Assembly: GCA_025642065.1 (NCBI GenBank)
Contig: JAODUP010000708.1
Span: 137,501-201,500 of the forward strand
Direction: 5' to 3'
Source: Paralvinella palmiformis
Lineage: Eukaryota; Annelida; Polychaeta; Terebellida; Alvinellidae
Length of the DNA stretch: 64,000 nt
This document shows positions 37,501 through 47,036 of this stretch, piece after piece. The notes under the pieces are model-generated. The model was not told where the DNA came from. It ran no database searches and worked only from the letters and a program-made list of their open reading frames with translations. The translations under genes were made by a program, and so were the position numbers. How positions within the stretch are numbered: position 1 is the first letter of the stretch; every line of letters begins with the position of its first letter.

Positions 37501-40500
37501 TATTTCAAGATATTACTAACACATTTTAAATCGTATCAATATCTGAAAGGTCAGGTCATCTCATCAGATATTATTGCCGGTGTCTGTATATTATATATCT
37601 TGGCTGAAGTCATCCTATCATAATATTATGATTGCATATTTCACATAGCAGCTTCAACTTTGTGGAACAGGTTAAAGGGGGATATTAGAAGCGTGTATTG
37701 CTATTATAATCATTTATTATAGGATATAGTAATATGGATTGTTATTATTTTAGTGTGATATGGTATGATGTGAGACAGTAATGTTATTATGTGGTCATTA
37801 TCGTACTATATGTGGCCATAATAATACTGTGGGGGTGCCTCTGTGGTCTAACTGGTAGTGCATTGGATCACAGATCACTACCACTTGAGAACGAATCTCA
37901 GCATGGGTATATCTGAAGGGTGTTTCATCTTCCACTTGGTGCATTGCATTCGGAGGTCACTCGGCCCATTTAGCCTACCGTGTGCACGAAAGTGACCATA
38001 AAACATCAATAATCAATCATAATAATACTGTATCTGGTCATTATGGTATTTTAGAAAACACCTACAGTAGAATAACTTACATTGGCTCTGTATAACTAGT
38101 ATAAGGTACCATAATTTGGATAGTTTAGATATAATTCTATAAACTTCAACGTTTACAGTTGCGTGGTTGGAGGCAAAGCTCCTCCTATTATAGCGCCACC
38201 TCCGACCTCCCGCATAGTATGACCATAAGTTCACATAACTATAGATAAGTAGTCCCACTCTCTACCAATGAGGCCACAGAGGCGTTATAAATTGACAAGA
38301 GTGGTAACAACTACTGTAAACGAAACTCCCTCTCTCTCTCTCTCACAGTTAGTGGTCTATATCAGCGTATAGTCAATGACCATCACACACGATGTGATGT
38401 CATAGTTCTATTTCTCTTTCATCATACACAAGGTCGTCGAGTACTAAATATTACTATTGTGCGGCCCATTCTTTGGCCTGTTTCGTCTGATTGTGACGTC
38501 AACCCGTGAAAGGTTTAAGTCTATTCTAAAAGACTGTTCACGGTTGCTTTCACTAGTAAATATTTTGATCATTCAAATATAGTATTGGGCTTTTAAATAC
38601 AGCTTATTTTGGGGATATCACTGATAACAGCTTCTTTGAGTGCCACCATATTTTTCCAGACTGTTCAGGGTTCAAGTGAGTTTGGTGCAGGTATCAAATT
38701 CCCTGGCCTATTTGCGTAATAAATATTATCATTGGGTTGTTATTTTTTGCATCACCAGTCATGTTTGTAATTCATATTTGCGGCATCCTGCTTGAGTACG
38801 GAAAACGCTTGTAGAAAAAACTCTTTTGACCCGTCTGTTATTCTTTATGGGAACTCCTCCCCCAAAAAAAATCTTATCAGAAACCAATCTTTTGTGATTT
38901 TAGCTAATCTCAGAATGGTTCTATCATGGTCATGCTTAAGATGAGCGTTTTAACACGTTAACGTGTTATCCACGTTTGTTGATCACCGATCGTCCATAAA
39001 GACTAACTGAATCAAATGTCTGATCCGGAAAGGTGATGACTAAAATTATCAAGAAAAACGTTACCAAATTAGACTAGTGAACGTTTATGGATTGAAGAAT
39101 AATTTCGGTAGCCATCAGAAATAATAATCAGTACTATAGTATACTGGGTGTAAAATGATTGTGTGTGTATGTGTGACGCACTACCACTCACGTCACACAG
39201 CTGATGAATATTTATAATTGAGTTTTAGGTCAGGGTTTAATTGTACTTCATAAAGTGAGATAATTTTAGGGAAATGATTCATTTGTGTTGTAGAATTTAT
39301 CTAAATGATAACATTAATGATTTATCATCTCTCAGTCTGGATTCTAATAGTGTAGTGGTTAGAGTATTGTGCTACAGACCTTAAGGTTGTGGGTTTGAAT
39401 GTAACTCTTACCTGTATTTATGGGATGTTTCCATAAGTAGTCATGTGTCCCTGATATGACCAGCACCAAGATTATAGATACAAACCACCCACTGAGTCAT
39501 TCCTCTAGTCCCCGCATCTGACCAGCATCAAGGCTATTGATACAAACCACTCACTCACTGAGTCATTCCTCTAGTCCCCGAACTGACCAGCATCAAGGCT
39601 ATTGATACAAACCACTCACTCACTGAGTCATTCCTCTAGTCCCCGAACTGACCAGCATCAAGGCTATTGATACAAACCACTCATCGTCATTGTACCACAC
39701 AAGTGTATGACTGTTGTGGGTTATGTTGTTTGTATGATTTGTTTATACGTTGTCATGTCTCATTCTGTCACTGATCTCATTACAAATCCCTCTCAGACAG
39801 TTGTGGATGGATGGTGGAAGACTGCGTATCTTGGGTTCACTGCATCCAGAATCCGATGAACCCATTTCTCGTTTGCTCAGCTTTGGGTCAAGGTATTTTT
39901 GTTTAGAGGTTACTCCACCCATACCCATCCATCGACCCCACGCGTTTTACTAAAATATTCCAGCCTCTTGTCTTTTCTGCAGCAAGATTAAGACAGCTGT
40001 AGAAATCCTAGTGCACGTGACTTTATCCTTCCTTCCTTCCTTCCTCAAGGTGCTTCCAGTGTGATATGTGAAGGCTTTGAAGTTTTAATTTGATTTCTTT
40101 GCATGGCAATTGGTGTGTTATTGCAAGTGAATTGCATTTGAAGATCTTACCTTACTGACATCTTGCTATTTATCGTGTGATTAATGTGATTAATTATCCT
40201 GCTTTTCAGTGATGTATCATTAATCTCTTGTGTTTGCTAGAATATAATATATAGGTCAACTGATCCCTAATTATCAATCTCAACATGTTCACTATCCTTC
40301 ATGAATATTTATGGTTCTTTGTTCCTGGGATAATGTTCTGTGTTAATAGGGTTTAGTTGAGCTGTACAGGTATTAATGGCTCACATGGCCAGAAGGTTTT
40401 TGTAATTTGTCGATGACTACCAGTTTATCATGTTTGTATGTATTAGTTCATGCATATGCATAAGCTGGTAGATTTTGTTGACATGGATACATTCTTAAGG

Positions 40501-42308
40501 TATTAATTGCACTTTCTTCTTTTGTATGTATTTGCTGGAGTCAGATCAACATTTCAGAGGGGGGGGGGGGAATGTTCCACTACAATTATAAGTGTTTAGT
40601 TAGTTCTTATTTTCACATTTAATGTATTGTGTCATTGATGGTGCATTATCACACTGACCATTTCCTGAATTATTCTTGTTTTTGGTTTAAAGTATTTTGC
40701 TACTTCTGAGAAAATGTTTCATCCCGATAAATGAAGTATAAGATTTTGTCATTTGAAAAAACTTTTCCGGTGACTAGACTGTGTCACTGCTTCCTGGTGA
40801 CTAGACTGTCCCTGAATTGAATTTTTGCTATAAATAAGAAGATAAAGAACATTTATGATCTATATATAACACTCAGTCTAATATCTCAGCAATCTGTATA
40901 TCCTTGTATGACATGTGTATGATACACTCAGCAGAAGTAAATTTCGTCTTCCTGAAAATGTAATGAATTATGGTGTGATTTATGCTTAGTAAAATTTCCA
41001 GCTTAATTACTATGGAACAAAATATATGCGCAGAACTATTTCCGTGTTACATAATTTTTCCTTTGACTCCCATTATGTACATAGTTATATGAATGCCTTA
41101 ATAGCTCTCATAGATTCAGAAGTTTGCTCTAAAGACCATTGTCTTCTGATCATGTATTCTGTGATGCATACAAAAAATGTTCAGTCGACACAATCACTCA
41201 GAAATTCTTGGCTTTACAAAGCCCCTTAAAACCATTGAATTTAGATTGGCTAAAGAATAGTCTGAAAATATGATAATCTGTGATTAGTCCTGAAAAATAA
41301 TTGGGAAATAATTTTGTGTTTCTGTAGTTCTTTAGTGTATATTCTGGAATGACTTATCCATTTAATCAGTTCATAGTGTTTTTGGTCTTTTTGGCACTAA
41401 AAATTTCTGGAAAGTTATATTATTATCATTGAATAACCATCTATTCTAACAATGTATACTGTTTAAAAACAAATCATATCATATGTCATAACCCAGAAAA
41501 ATACTTTTCTGACTTTCTATGAACCTTGAATCTGAACTGTTTAAAAAAAAATAATTTGTACACATTATTGATCAGAGTTTGGGTTTGTTGTATTCCCGAT
41601 TCCTCTAAAGTGTTATTTCTTTTTGTCTAAATCACAATTATCATCTCATTCTTGCAGCCTCTAATCCTTTTGGTACAACGCCAGCACCATTTGGTACCTC
41701 ACCTCAGAATGCAGCAGTGACACCTGGTGGTAATCCATTTATGGCAGGTGGTTTTGGCCAATTCCAAGCAACGCCCAGCACAGGATTTGCTCCATTCCCT
41801 GCTGCCTCCGCGCCTGTTAGCACCGTTGCTGGACAGCCATTTGGTGTTCAGAACGGTGGCTTTGGAACAACAGTGGCGCAATCGCAAGCTGGATTCGCCG
41901 TGGCACCAGGGTATGCCACTGCACCGGGCCAGTTCCCTGGCCAGGGTGCAGTGCTGCCACCGGCTGGCAGCCAGTTTGTGGCCAAGATGGGACCAGCTGC
42001 TGTGGCTGCACCAGTAGGCCAGACACAGCAGCAGTTTGCTTCTTGGGGGCAGTCGCCCACGAGCAATCCATTCATGGTGGGTTGACTTTATTGTTAATCG
42101 TGTAATACTATGGTCATTAATTTAGTAATCTGGCTGTGTTTTAAAATCTGAAGATGCGACATTTTTGTATAGCTTCATACTCCTTGATACTTGAATAGCA
42201 TTTCTTTCCATTTTTGTTTAATTGTGTTTTTTTTCTGAACCCTTCCAGGCCCCAGCAGCACCACAAGCAGTGCCCCCTAGAGGAAGTTCCACCAATCCAT
42301 TTTTATAG
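15446..42308 (+). CDS. AGFG1: AGFG1-like ArfGAP with FG repeats (8 coding exons, complete)
   Basis: Exons 15446-15615, 18525-18618, 19764-20006, 26681-26885, 30947-31042, 36253-36537, 41658-42076 and 42249-42308 join in frame to 1572 nt (523 residues plus stop). Every junction is GT-AG and all phases agree. Residues 1-120 are an ArfGAP zinc finger with C30-x2-C33-x16-C50-x2-C53 and the invariant arginine R58 in SGILR. The phrases LPHN, RGPTYVNMTVGSF and RGLNPPHRVKSIS are diagnostic of AGFG rather than other ArfGAPs. The rest is low complexity: FDLLGDLGGDPFAAP, then SDKYAALASLDSALG, then a tail with NPF at four places (SNPF, GNPF, SNPF, TNPF), ending SSTNPFL as in vertebrate AGFG1. Known role of the family: clathrin/AP-2-linked endocytic adaptor that binds EH-domain proteins through NPF motifs, also linked to nucleoporin-like FG biology. 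The start was set at the second ATG (15446) because it gives MATSASKRKQ, like vertebrate MAASAKRKQ, and sits in AAGATGGCG; an in-frame ATG at 15434 would add MTSK. It is slightly shorter than the human protein of about 560 residues. Confidence 0.95.
17757..17812 (-). mobile_element. SINE family A, 3' end only
   Basis: GTTCGGGGAGAATCCCCAGG is the reverse complement of the SINE A 3' end at 1590-1605; CACAGCCTCTATGTTGG continues the match. Confidence 0.75.
17956..18160. mobile_element. Partial MITE of the GACATGGGGTCAATTCC family
   Basis: AAATCCACAAATTAATTTAC and CCTACTTGGAATATAAACTA are shared with the intact copies at 37281 and 49131. The terminal inverted repeats are lost here. Confidence 0.65.
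18525..18618 (+). CDS. AGFG1: AGFG1 exon 2: second part of ArfGAP domain
   Basis: Follows the acceptor TTTTTGCTTCAG. The first base completes Leu57; RGLNPPHRVKS with the conserved Arg58 follows, then TFTPEEMEFLKIRGNE. The donor is GAG|GTAGAC. Length 94 nt, phase 2 in and 0 out. Confidence 0.95.
18873..19345. repeat. Minisatellite in AGFG1 intron 2, ~94-bp unit
   Basis: GATGAACTAACTAGATCTAC recurs at 18873, 18969, 19062, 19157 and 19251 (spacings 96, 93, 95, 94). The central three units are nearly identical and the outer ones diverged. Related degenerate units extend to about 18770 and 19460. Confidence 0.93.
19764..20006 (+). CDS. AGFG1: AGFG1 exon 3: end of ArfGAP domain and linker
   Basis: Exactly 81 codons, phase 0 at both ends. 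Begins FCRKVWLARFNP after a CCCACAG acceptor and contains KVKEFMSDKYEKKRYY, matching the KVKEF..KYEKKRWY segment of AGFG proteins. Ends at KVDQ|GTAACT. The leucine-containing linker LRSLTGNNLPML corresponds to the vertebrate segment just after the GAP domain. Confidence 0.95.
20116..22046. mobile_element. hAT-like DNA transposon, decayed, with internal transposase scrap
   Basis: Left end CAGGCATGAGGTTAT resembles the left end of the element at 53847. The right end shares GGTCCTGTAATCGCCCC with that element's GGTCCTGTAATTGCCCC. Flanked by TTAGAGAT (20108-20115) and ATAGAGAT (22047-22054), an 8-bp target duplication with one mismatch, as expected for hAT. Contains GTAATC-rich subterminal repeats. 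Confidence 0.65.
20928..21755 (+). mobile_element. Possible nested hAT element with BED-finger transposase remnant
   Basis: Begins CAGGGTTGGCC. The inverted pair CCGGTGGTTTTTACT near 20980 and AGTAAAAACCACTGG near 21735 marks its ends. Inside, 21250-21610 reads, across two frameshifts, YDVGDDKTNAKYKECQSD (BED-finger style), SPLQYSKEHL, TPKRPKLQQP and LDEQIACAFYACNI, the usual N-terminal order of hAT transposases. No catalytic domain remains. Confidence 0.6.
24588..24690. repeat. Dispersed repeat, copy 1
   Basis: CAGCTGGTAGGAAATATGAC and the following AACTCCCTTTTCCCTCC..CTTAACCACGAGTAT recur at 25639-25712, about 1 kb away in the same orientation. Confidence 0.6.
25425..25590 (-). mobile_element. 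tRNA-SINE family B copy in AGFG1 intron 3
   Basis: Body AAGGTAGGCTAAATGGGCTG, then GAGATTCGAACACGGG (B box reversed), then GACCACAGAGCGCCCGA. The A-box part has lost a few bases relative to other copies. Confidence 0.85.
25639..25712. repeat. Dispersed repeat, copy 2
   Basis: Second copy of the repeat at 24588; ends ATCGACTTATACGCGAGTGT. Confidence 0.6.
25866..25975 (+). mobile_element. tRNA-derived SINE, family C (candidate)
   Basis: CAGTGGTGTAGGTGGTACTG then GGGATTAAATCC look like A and B boxes. The part after them, CCTGTGTCTGTGGGATGTTT, resembles 39409-39430 in a second copy. Confidence 0.5.
26100..26570 (-). mobile_element. Retroposed sequence with AATAAA and A-tail (unidentified)
   Basis: On the minus strand it ends CTCAATAAAAAAATTAAAAC, a poly(A)-type 3' end. 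Upstream a 64-codon frame (26367-26561) reads KLVGHTDLIARVKTICSKRE and GRRWIGRQCKAAIGGP. I do not recognise the family; the C-terminus of a LINE ORF2 or a processed copy of a cellular mRNA are both possible. Confidence 0.5.
26681..26885 (+). CDS. AGFG1: AGFG1 exon 4: linker with FDLLGDLGGDPFAAP
   Basis: Follows TTATTTTCAG. Encodes a Pro/Val/Ser/Thr-rich stretch, then FDLLGDLGGDPFAAP, which matches the FDLLSDLGSDIFAAP block of vertebrate AGFG1. The donor is CCGG|GTGAGT, phase 1. Confidence 0.95.
29262..29690 (+). mobile_element. Non-LTR retrotransposon C-terminal fragment
   Basis: Across frameshifts it reads GKVYVTHVRS..SETWVINAEQIEQFEHTER, MRMLHMMDV, KLPSVELRERMRIE, LGHVLWKDDDDWE (near 29515-29560) and GRPRIR. 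This order is the common C-terminal module downstream of the reverse transcriptase in many invertebrate LINEs. The clade cannot be told from this part. Confidence 0.75.
29736..30182. mobile_element. hAT-like MITE, CAGGGTTCTCACG type
   Basis: Left end CAGGGTTCTCACGTGTCCTGG-like; right end reversed reads GGTTCCCACGGCCAAGG. TCCTGGAAAA motifs occur just inside both ends in mirrored order. No clear target duplication. Confidence 0.5.
30814..30850. repeat. (TA)n microsatellite
   Basis: Perfect TA repeat. Tyr-Ile ORFs on both strands here are artefacts. Confidence 0.95.
30947..31042 (+). CDS. AGFG1: AGFG1 exon 5: short FG/DF segment
   Basis: 96 nt between CTTTCAG and GAG|GTTAGT, phase 1 at both ends. 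Encodes ASTTGFADFSTFGSPG and then a Thr/Pro/Gly run. The FADFSTFG unit fits the FANFDAFG-type repeats of the family. Because the length is divisible by 3 it could be skipped in frame. Confidence 0.88.
31658..31843 (+). mobile_element. tRNA-SINE family B with target-site duplication
   Basis: Head GGCGACTTCTTGGTCTAGCA, B-box TTCGAATCC, tail CATCAATCATCAT. Flanked by CTGACAAAACTCACAG (31642-31657) and CTGACAAAACTTACA (31844-31858), a near-perfect 15-bp duplication. Confidence 0.92.
32086..32274 (+). mobile_element. tRNA-SINE family B, best-preserved copy
   Basis: Head GCGCCTCCGTGGTCTAGCGG, B-box GTTCAAATCC, body to GTGTGCACAAAAGTGGCC and tail ATCATCATAATAAT. Flanked by CTTTGATATGCCCTG (32071-32085) and CTTTGGTATGCCCTG (32275-32289), one mismatch in 15. 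Confidence 0.94.
32321..32400. repeat. (TA)n microsatellite, interrupted
   Basis: About 80 bp of TA with a few interruptions. Confidence 0.95.
33680..33722. repeat. (GT)n(AT)n microsatellite
   Basis: GT repeats (from 33664) running into AT repeats. Confidence 0.95.
34465..34501. repeat. (TA)n microsatellite
   Basis: Perfect TA repeat. Confidence 0.95.
35147..35262 (-). mobile_element. LINE A-family 3' UTR tail, severely 5'-truncated
   Basis: Minus strand ends GGCTCCTGCCAATAAAGGCG followed by ATT-type repeats, matching 6205-6290 of LINE A. Only about 115 bp was inserted, the usual result of incomplete reverse transcription. Confidence 0.8.
36253..36537 (+). CDS. AGFG1: AGFG1 exon 6: Ser/Ala-rich segment with DKYAALASLD
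   Basis: 285 nt, phase 1 at both ends, from TCACTTCAG to TCGG|GTAAGT. Local GC content is much higher than in the surrounding intron. Contains SDKYAALASLDSALG, matching the conserved DKYAALANLD motif of AGFG proteins. Divisible by 3, so it is another possible cassette. Confidence 0.93.
36699..36789. repeat. Two-unit tandem repeat (~50 bp unit)
   Basis: TTTTTCTGGTGATGTGATCT and GTCTGGTGACTGT occur twice, about 49 bp apart. Confidence 0.85.
37281..37478. mobile_element. hAT-type MITE, 198 bp, with TIRs and 8-bp TSD
   Basis: Left TGGACATGGGGGTCAATTC, right end reversed CAGACATGGGGTCAATTCC. Flanked by CTGTCCAG at 37273-37280 and 37479-37486, a perfect 8-bp duplication. Interior rich in GGAATT repeats; no coding capacity. 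Confidence 0.88.
37831..38017 (+). mobile_element. tRNA-SINE family B with perfect 14-bp TSD
   Basis: Head GGTGCCTCTGTGGTCTAACT, body and tail as in other copies. CATAATAATACTGT flanks both sides (37817-37830, 38018-38031). Confidence 0.93.
39345..39440 (+). mobile_element. tRNA-derived SINE, family C (candidate)
   Basis: TAGTGTAGTGGTTAGAGTAT (A-box-like) and GGGTTTGAATGTAAC (B-box-like), then TATTTATGGGATGTTTCC as in the copy at 25866. Confidence 0.55.
39455..39690. repeat. Minisatellite, ~65-bp unit, about 3.5 copies
   Basis: GACCAGCATCAAGGCTATTG then ACAAACCACTCACTCACTGA then GTCATTCCTCTAGTCCCCG repeats; the last three units are almost identical. Confidence 0.93.
41658..42076 (+). CDS. 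AGFG1: AGFG1 exon 7: FG/NPF-rich tail
   Basis: 419 nt, phase 1 in and 0 out, from TTCTTGCAG to ATG|GTGGGT. Encodes SNPFGTTPAPFGTS, GNPFMAGGFGQF, several further FG dipeptides and SNPFM. NPF motifs are the known ligands of EH domains (EPS15 family). Only a 172-bp intron separates it from the last exon. Confidence 0.94.
42249..42308 (+). CDS. AGFG1: AGFG1 exon 8: C-terminus SSTNPFL
   Basis: 20 codons including TAG at 42306-42308, after acceptor CCTTCCAG. Encodes APAAPQAVPPRGSSTNPFL; the last seven residues match the C-terminus of vertebrate AGFG1. Confidence 0.95.
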   Translation, partial: APAAPQAVPPRGSSTNPFL

Positions 42309-42888
42309 CGAATAGAATAGAAGCAGTCCTACACCCAATACAGTGTGATGTCTTTCTAGTGACGACTTAAACCAGGACAGACAATGATTTCGTTCCCTCT
42401 CGTTTCACGTTCTTGAAGACCAGTTTGACTAAATTGCTCTATTTATTTCATCGATAGTGCGAAGAAAACTCCTTTTCTCAAAATTCCAGTCGATCATTTC
42501 AAGTCGTGACTAGGCTAGTTCTGTTAAGGAGAAATGGCCGGAGATGTAGTAAAGAGTAGCCGTCATGTTTTAGTGCTAAGTCTTGTTTCACTTTTTGTAT
42601 TCCATACGTTTTGTTAAAAACCCAGTCCTAGTGTGAAGACTTCGGATTCTGTGAATGATTGGTTGTAGCCTTGTCAAAAATGCAGGAAGTGATACCATGA
42701 AACTAAGAAATAATAATGATGGCCTTAACCCATGTAACAAATGAATGATTTGTGTGTGTGTTTGTGATATATTTGTTCATCATATTGTCTGATGTGTATC
42801 ATGTCAGACTGCCTGCATGCAGCTTCTCATGAATGAATCATGCGAGTACATTTCTTATTAATATTTTGCTCCGTTCCTTCAATTCATT

Positions 42889-42894
42889 AATAAA
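42889..42894 (+). promoter_or_regulatory. Candidate AGFG1 poly(A) signal, proximal
   Basis: AATAAA about 580 bp after the stop codon, in an AT-rich context. Confidence 0.35.
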
Positions 42895-44019
42895 TAGGCT
42901 TGACATGTGTATGTGTGGTGTGGGTCATGGGATAACCTTTTGTAAAATTTTCAGAAAGCTTGATAGAACTCACCGACTCCAAATCTGCATGTTTTTTATA
43001 AGTTTGGGTGCATCTGAATATATATATATTCTATAAGGTGTGGTCTGATCCAGAGAAAACAGGTGTGTTATGGGTGAATTTCCATTTGATGGATGTATTC
43101 GTATTGCATTGAACTTTGTACCTCCAATGTTATGTTGTTCTTTTGTTTTTAACATTTTCTTTATAATCAGCACAAATGATAGACAGTTCCGAGCTTATCT
43201 TGTCCTATATGACTCCTTGTTTAAGAGATGTCTGTCATATATATATATAATAGCCACAGATATAGATGGCATCACTCTATATATTGTACAGAGAAGTAAG
43301 ACATAAAGTTGTACAGTTTAAGATTGTATGTGAATTGTATAGATTTTCCAAGCCTTTGACATTAGTGTGTCTGTATGTGTGTTTGCATCAGACACTTTGT
43401 ACATTTAAGTCATTCATGAGGATATTTCTTCCAATCGTGTGTGTGTGCGTGTATGTTTTTGCATTCATTTAGTGAGTGTTGGACATCATTTTTAGGTACT
43501 GTTGCAGATGTTGGAGCCATTTGCAAGCTGATCTTCTCACCAATGTATTGGGAGGATTAGCTGTGATGGGAGGGGGGGGGTCATTTTAGACATTTGGTTT
43601 TAGTCATTGGTTCAGGATGGTGCAAATTCTGAAGAACAAACATCTCTGTGTAACAATCATTCCTGGATACAGTGCATTGTGATAGGTGTACTAATTAGTG
43701 TGCATGTTCAGATACTAAAATCATGCGTTGTATTCAGCTACAGAAATTGAGAGAAAGAGCACATCAGTAAGTCATCCAGAGCATATGTTGTGATTTTAGA
43801 AATTATATTCTTGCTAAAATGAGACCAGTTGTTCTCCAGATTCTTCCAGTCTATGGATCATGGAACGGCTGCTATATAATGTTCATTCGTTATTGTGCCG
43901 TATCAAAGCAACTCGTTAGTGGTTCTCGTATTCGTTTTGGCTTGTTTGGGTTTTTTCTGTGAATTTCTCGGTGGCTGCTGCCATCAAAAGCTGTGCTTGT
44001 TTAGTGTTCGTGTATTAGA

Positions 44020-44025
44020 AATAAA
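44020..44025 (+). promoter_or_regulatory. Candidate AGFG1 poly(A) signal, distal
   Basis: AATAAA about 1.7 kb after the stop codon, with GT-rich sequence downstream (CGTTTCCGCG, GGGTTTGTC). Confidence 0.35.
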
Positions 44026-44030
44026 TTTGC

Positions 44031-45604
44031 ATTCGTACAACGTTTCCGCGTTTTTTCTCGGGGTTTGTCAGCCCAGCATTCGGCTACAGCAGAAGTCGTG
44101 CTGAAATTGGTTCTAGATTAAGATTTAAAAACGAATTTGGTGATTCTGCGTAATGAAGGTTTAATTTTCCTTGGACTCATCTATGGATTTATTGCTAGTT
44201 CAGGATCTTCAGAATAATCTGTATCCTAAATCCTGTGGTAAACAAAGTGACTAAATCAAAAACACTGACTACAATTAGGCTTTCAAAAACCCCAGAAGTT
44301 TATTGAGGCCATATGCACAGAACTTTATGAAGCGGACAGCATTTTGAAAATCACAGTTTACATTTGATATGTATATATGTTTACAAAAAGCGGGTCAACA
44401 TACCAGTACAGACTGTAACACGGATGTTCTAAAACTGACGACAGAAAAATGCAATTGGTAATCAAAAAAATATGACTCTCGTTTTGAGTTTGCTATGCAC
44501 ACTGGACAAATATATACATGGTAACCTCACAGGAATATATGTACACAAATGTGTGTGCTCAGTATGGTATGTTCAGATCGCAAGTATGCATAAAGCTTCT
44601 AACATGGGTAACATCTACATGGGGAAGTGTAATGTGGTGTTACTGGTGATAAATGTACATGCATCGACATCTTTACAATCTGATGAAAAATTGTTGTCAT
44701 TGTCAAGATTGATAACATAATGTTATAATCAGGAAATGAACATATTCCCATCCAGTTTACAGAAAGTTGGGGTTTCTACCTGGAAGACACTTGAAATCGA
44801 GTGTCTCCGATGTCATTTGGTGTCACTCGAGTAAAGATTTACCCATACAACTGAAACCGAGTCTGTACCGTCACATAAGAAATATATCAAACTTAGATGA
44901 GTCGAGTTTGAATCAAAATTTCCACGACTGGTCTGCATAAATTTGTACATGTCAAAATTTACTTCTGGTTCGTCATTTAGCTGAATTACTTTCTGGCTTA
45001 AAACCAGACCTCAAATAAATAGATACTTACATCAGCAACCCACATTCCACTATTATATATACAGGCCAGTGGCACCATGAAGATAGACAATGAGGATAAA
45101 GTTAGAGAACATCGGTTTTCCTCCAATACACAGAACCACGTGCAAGAAACCATGCTTTCCCACCCAAAATTAGCCACGAACCATCAAAACAATTTCTTCC
45201 TCTTTGAACTCCGTTCTGATTTCAGGTGTTTTAATTGGTATTTAAATTGAATTAGAAATTCGTGGCATAATTTCAGAAGTCATGGGAGCCAAAAAATAAA
45301 CACGAGCAACGAGCATTTCATTACGGACAGGAAAAACCTAAAACGGTAATGATCACGGACAGAAATAAACTGCTTTAATTAATAGTGCTGACAAAATAAA
45401 GAACATACAAGAAAGACCATTGAAAGCAGAAAGAGACTGTGAAAAGGTTTTTCATATTTTCATCTTTACCAAAAGCGATCCGTGTAAATCAGTATGCTGT
45501 TTTGCACGTACAAAAACATAAACACCAATCAACAAAAAATATTTATTCTGATGATTTTGTGGCATATTTGATCCCTGAAAGCATGAAGTCTTGTAAATAT
45601 AACC

Positions 45605-45650
<46 letters not shown>

Positions 45651-46687
45651 GAGAACATATAACAAAAGATTTATATCTGTAAGTCACAGGATTCTGTTCA
45701 ATTAGCCAAGATCTTCAATCATCTATATTGAACAGTGGAATATAGGATGGAGAAAAGTCTAAACTGTATCACTGATTAACTATGCTTAAGTAGCCTTGCC
45801 ATCATTTTGTCTGGATTACAGCAGTCAGATAAGTTCACAAGATGCCTGTGTATGTAATATCGTACAACATAATCTATATCCCAACATGATGAAATCATTT
45901 GGCCCATCCAGGACAACACATGATTTCAAGCTATGTGATTTATTCAGTGCCAATTCATGCAATTTGATCAACATCATGACAACACACAATATCAAGTCAT
46001 GTGATTCAAAGATGAGACACAATAAATACTATGAATTTATGTTCCACACCTTGCCATGATAACACGCAATACGAAATCATGTAATCCGCCTTACGGCCAT
46101 GAATATAATTCATGTCTAGTCGGCGGTAAACCCGAAACGTCTACAGCACAAATCAGACAACACCATCTTGTTTTGAGACTGCTACTAGTTTATCACATAT
46201 CCGTACCGAAAAAACAACAATGTACACAATCCCTGAGGCTTGTCTTGGATGAGCTGAAAGTAGCCTATTATCAACAAACACCTGATATACATCTTGTGCA
46301 GTCCACATAGCTGCAGCACAGAAGGCAGAGGGGCACCTCAATATTTGGGAACAAGCAGAGAAATCAAATACTGAACAATCAACATTTAAACATCTGTGGC
46401 CAGTTACCACTATGTGTAGTACACAATCTGACCAAAAACATTGAATATTTCAGCCAAATAAAAAACAACACAGATTTACCAAGTGGATTCTAACAAGTGT
46501 TGTAGCGGCTTTTGCATCAAAATGAAACTTGCATCTCAATATTTGAGAACGAGCAAAACAAATATAATATTTAACAACCAGAGAGAATCTAGAATACTCG
46601 TGGCAAATAAAACAAAAATGACTGATTTATATAGCATGCTGTAGCAGCACTTGGTGGAGAGACAGAGGTAGAAATAATAAAATCCTA
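44031..46687. other. Intergenic space between convergent AGFG1 and PDCD10 3' ends
   Basis: About 2.6 kb, AT-rich, with no convincing coding exon on either strand. Holds a compound (TA)n(GA)n tract at 45604-45650. Parts may be long 3' UTR of either gene. Confidence 0.5.
45604..45650. repeat. (TA)n(GA)n compound microsatellite
   Basis: TA dinucleotides run straight into GA dinucleotides in the intergenic space between the two genes. Confidence 0.9.
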
Positions 46688-46693
46688 TTTATT
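46688..46693 (-). promoter_or_regulatory. Candidate PDCD10 poly(A) signal
   Basis: AATAAA on the minus strand about 260 bp after the PDCD10 stop codon. Another lies at 45939-45944. Which is used cannot be told from sequence. Confidence 0.4.
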
Positions 46694-46951
46694 AAAATGA
46701 AGATACATTTTCATATTGCCAGCTGTTTCAAAACAGCTGCAGACATCCACATGAAAGCGTTATTAGAATACCATAACCCAAATATGTACAGCAATTCTTG
46801 AATAATAAATTTAGCCTACAAAACAAGATGCATATGACATATCGGTCAGCCCGACCTTCAGCTGATTAACAAAGGAACGTATATATGAAATATTGTGTCA
46901 AGTTTGTTTGTTTTTATGATTAGCTCCTAATTAACACTGAACGATTTGTCG

Positions 46952-47036
46952 CTACTGACAAGCATCCTTCACCGTCTTCATGATAAGATTCGTCTGGTTG
47001 ATCAGGTGATTGGCACTTTGAAACACGTAGTGTTTT
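46952..47036 (-). CDS. PDCD10: PDCD10 terminal coding exon
   Basis: 85 nt after TTGTTCATTTCAG. The first base completes Glu (after version A) or Gly (after version B). Then KHYVFQSANHLINQTNLIMK, TVKDACQ and TAG at 46952-46954, matching [20 protein letters not shown] of vertebrates. Confidence 0.95.

Larger units (their letters stand above)
36538..41657 (+). other. AGFG1 intron 6
   Basis: Contains a two-unit tandem repeat (36699-36789), an intact MITE (37281-37478), a SINE B (37831-38017), a SINE C (39345-39440) and a 65-bp tandem array (39455-39690). The part from 40000 to 41657 holds nothing recognisable except a run of G at 40557-40570. Confidence 0.6.
42309..44030 (+). other. AGFG1: AGFG1 3' UTR (inferred extent)
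   Basis: No coding potential. AATAAA is found at 42889-42894 and 44020-44025, so a short and a long 3' UTR are both possible. The stretch is T-rich with GT tracts (42752-42762, 43436-43450) and a run of nine G at 43571-43579. The end point is a guess from the second AATAAA. Confidence 0.4.

Noticed and set aside
41699..42075. Three overlapping ORFs in other frames of AGFG1 exon 7
   Set aside because: GC-rich exon with few stops; only the FG/NPF frame joins to neighbouring exons in phase.
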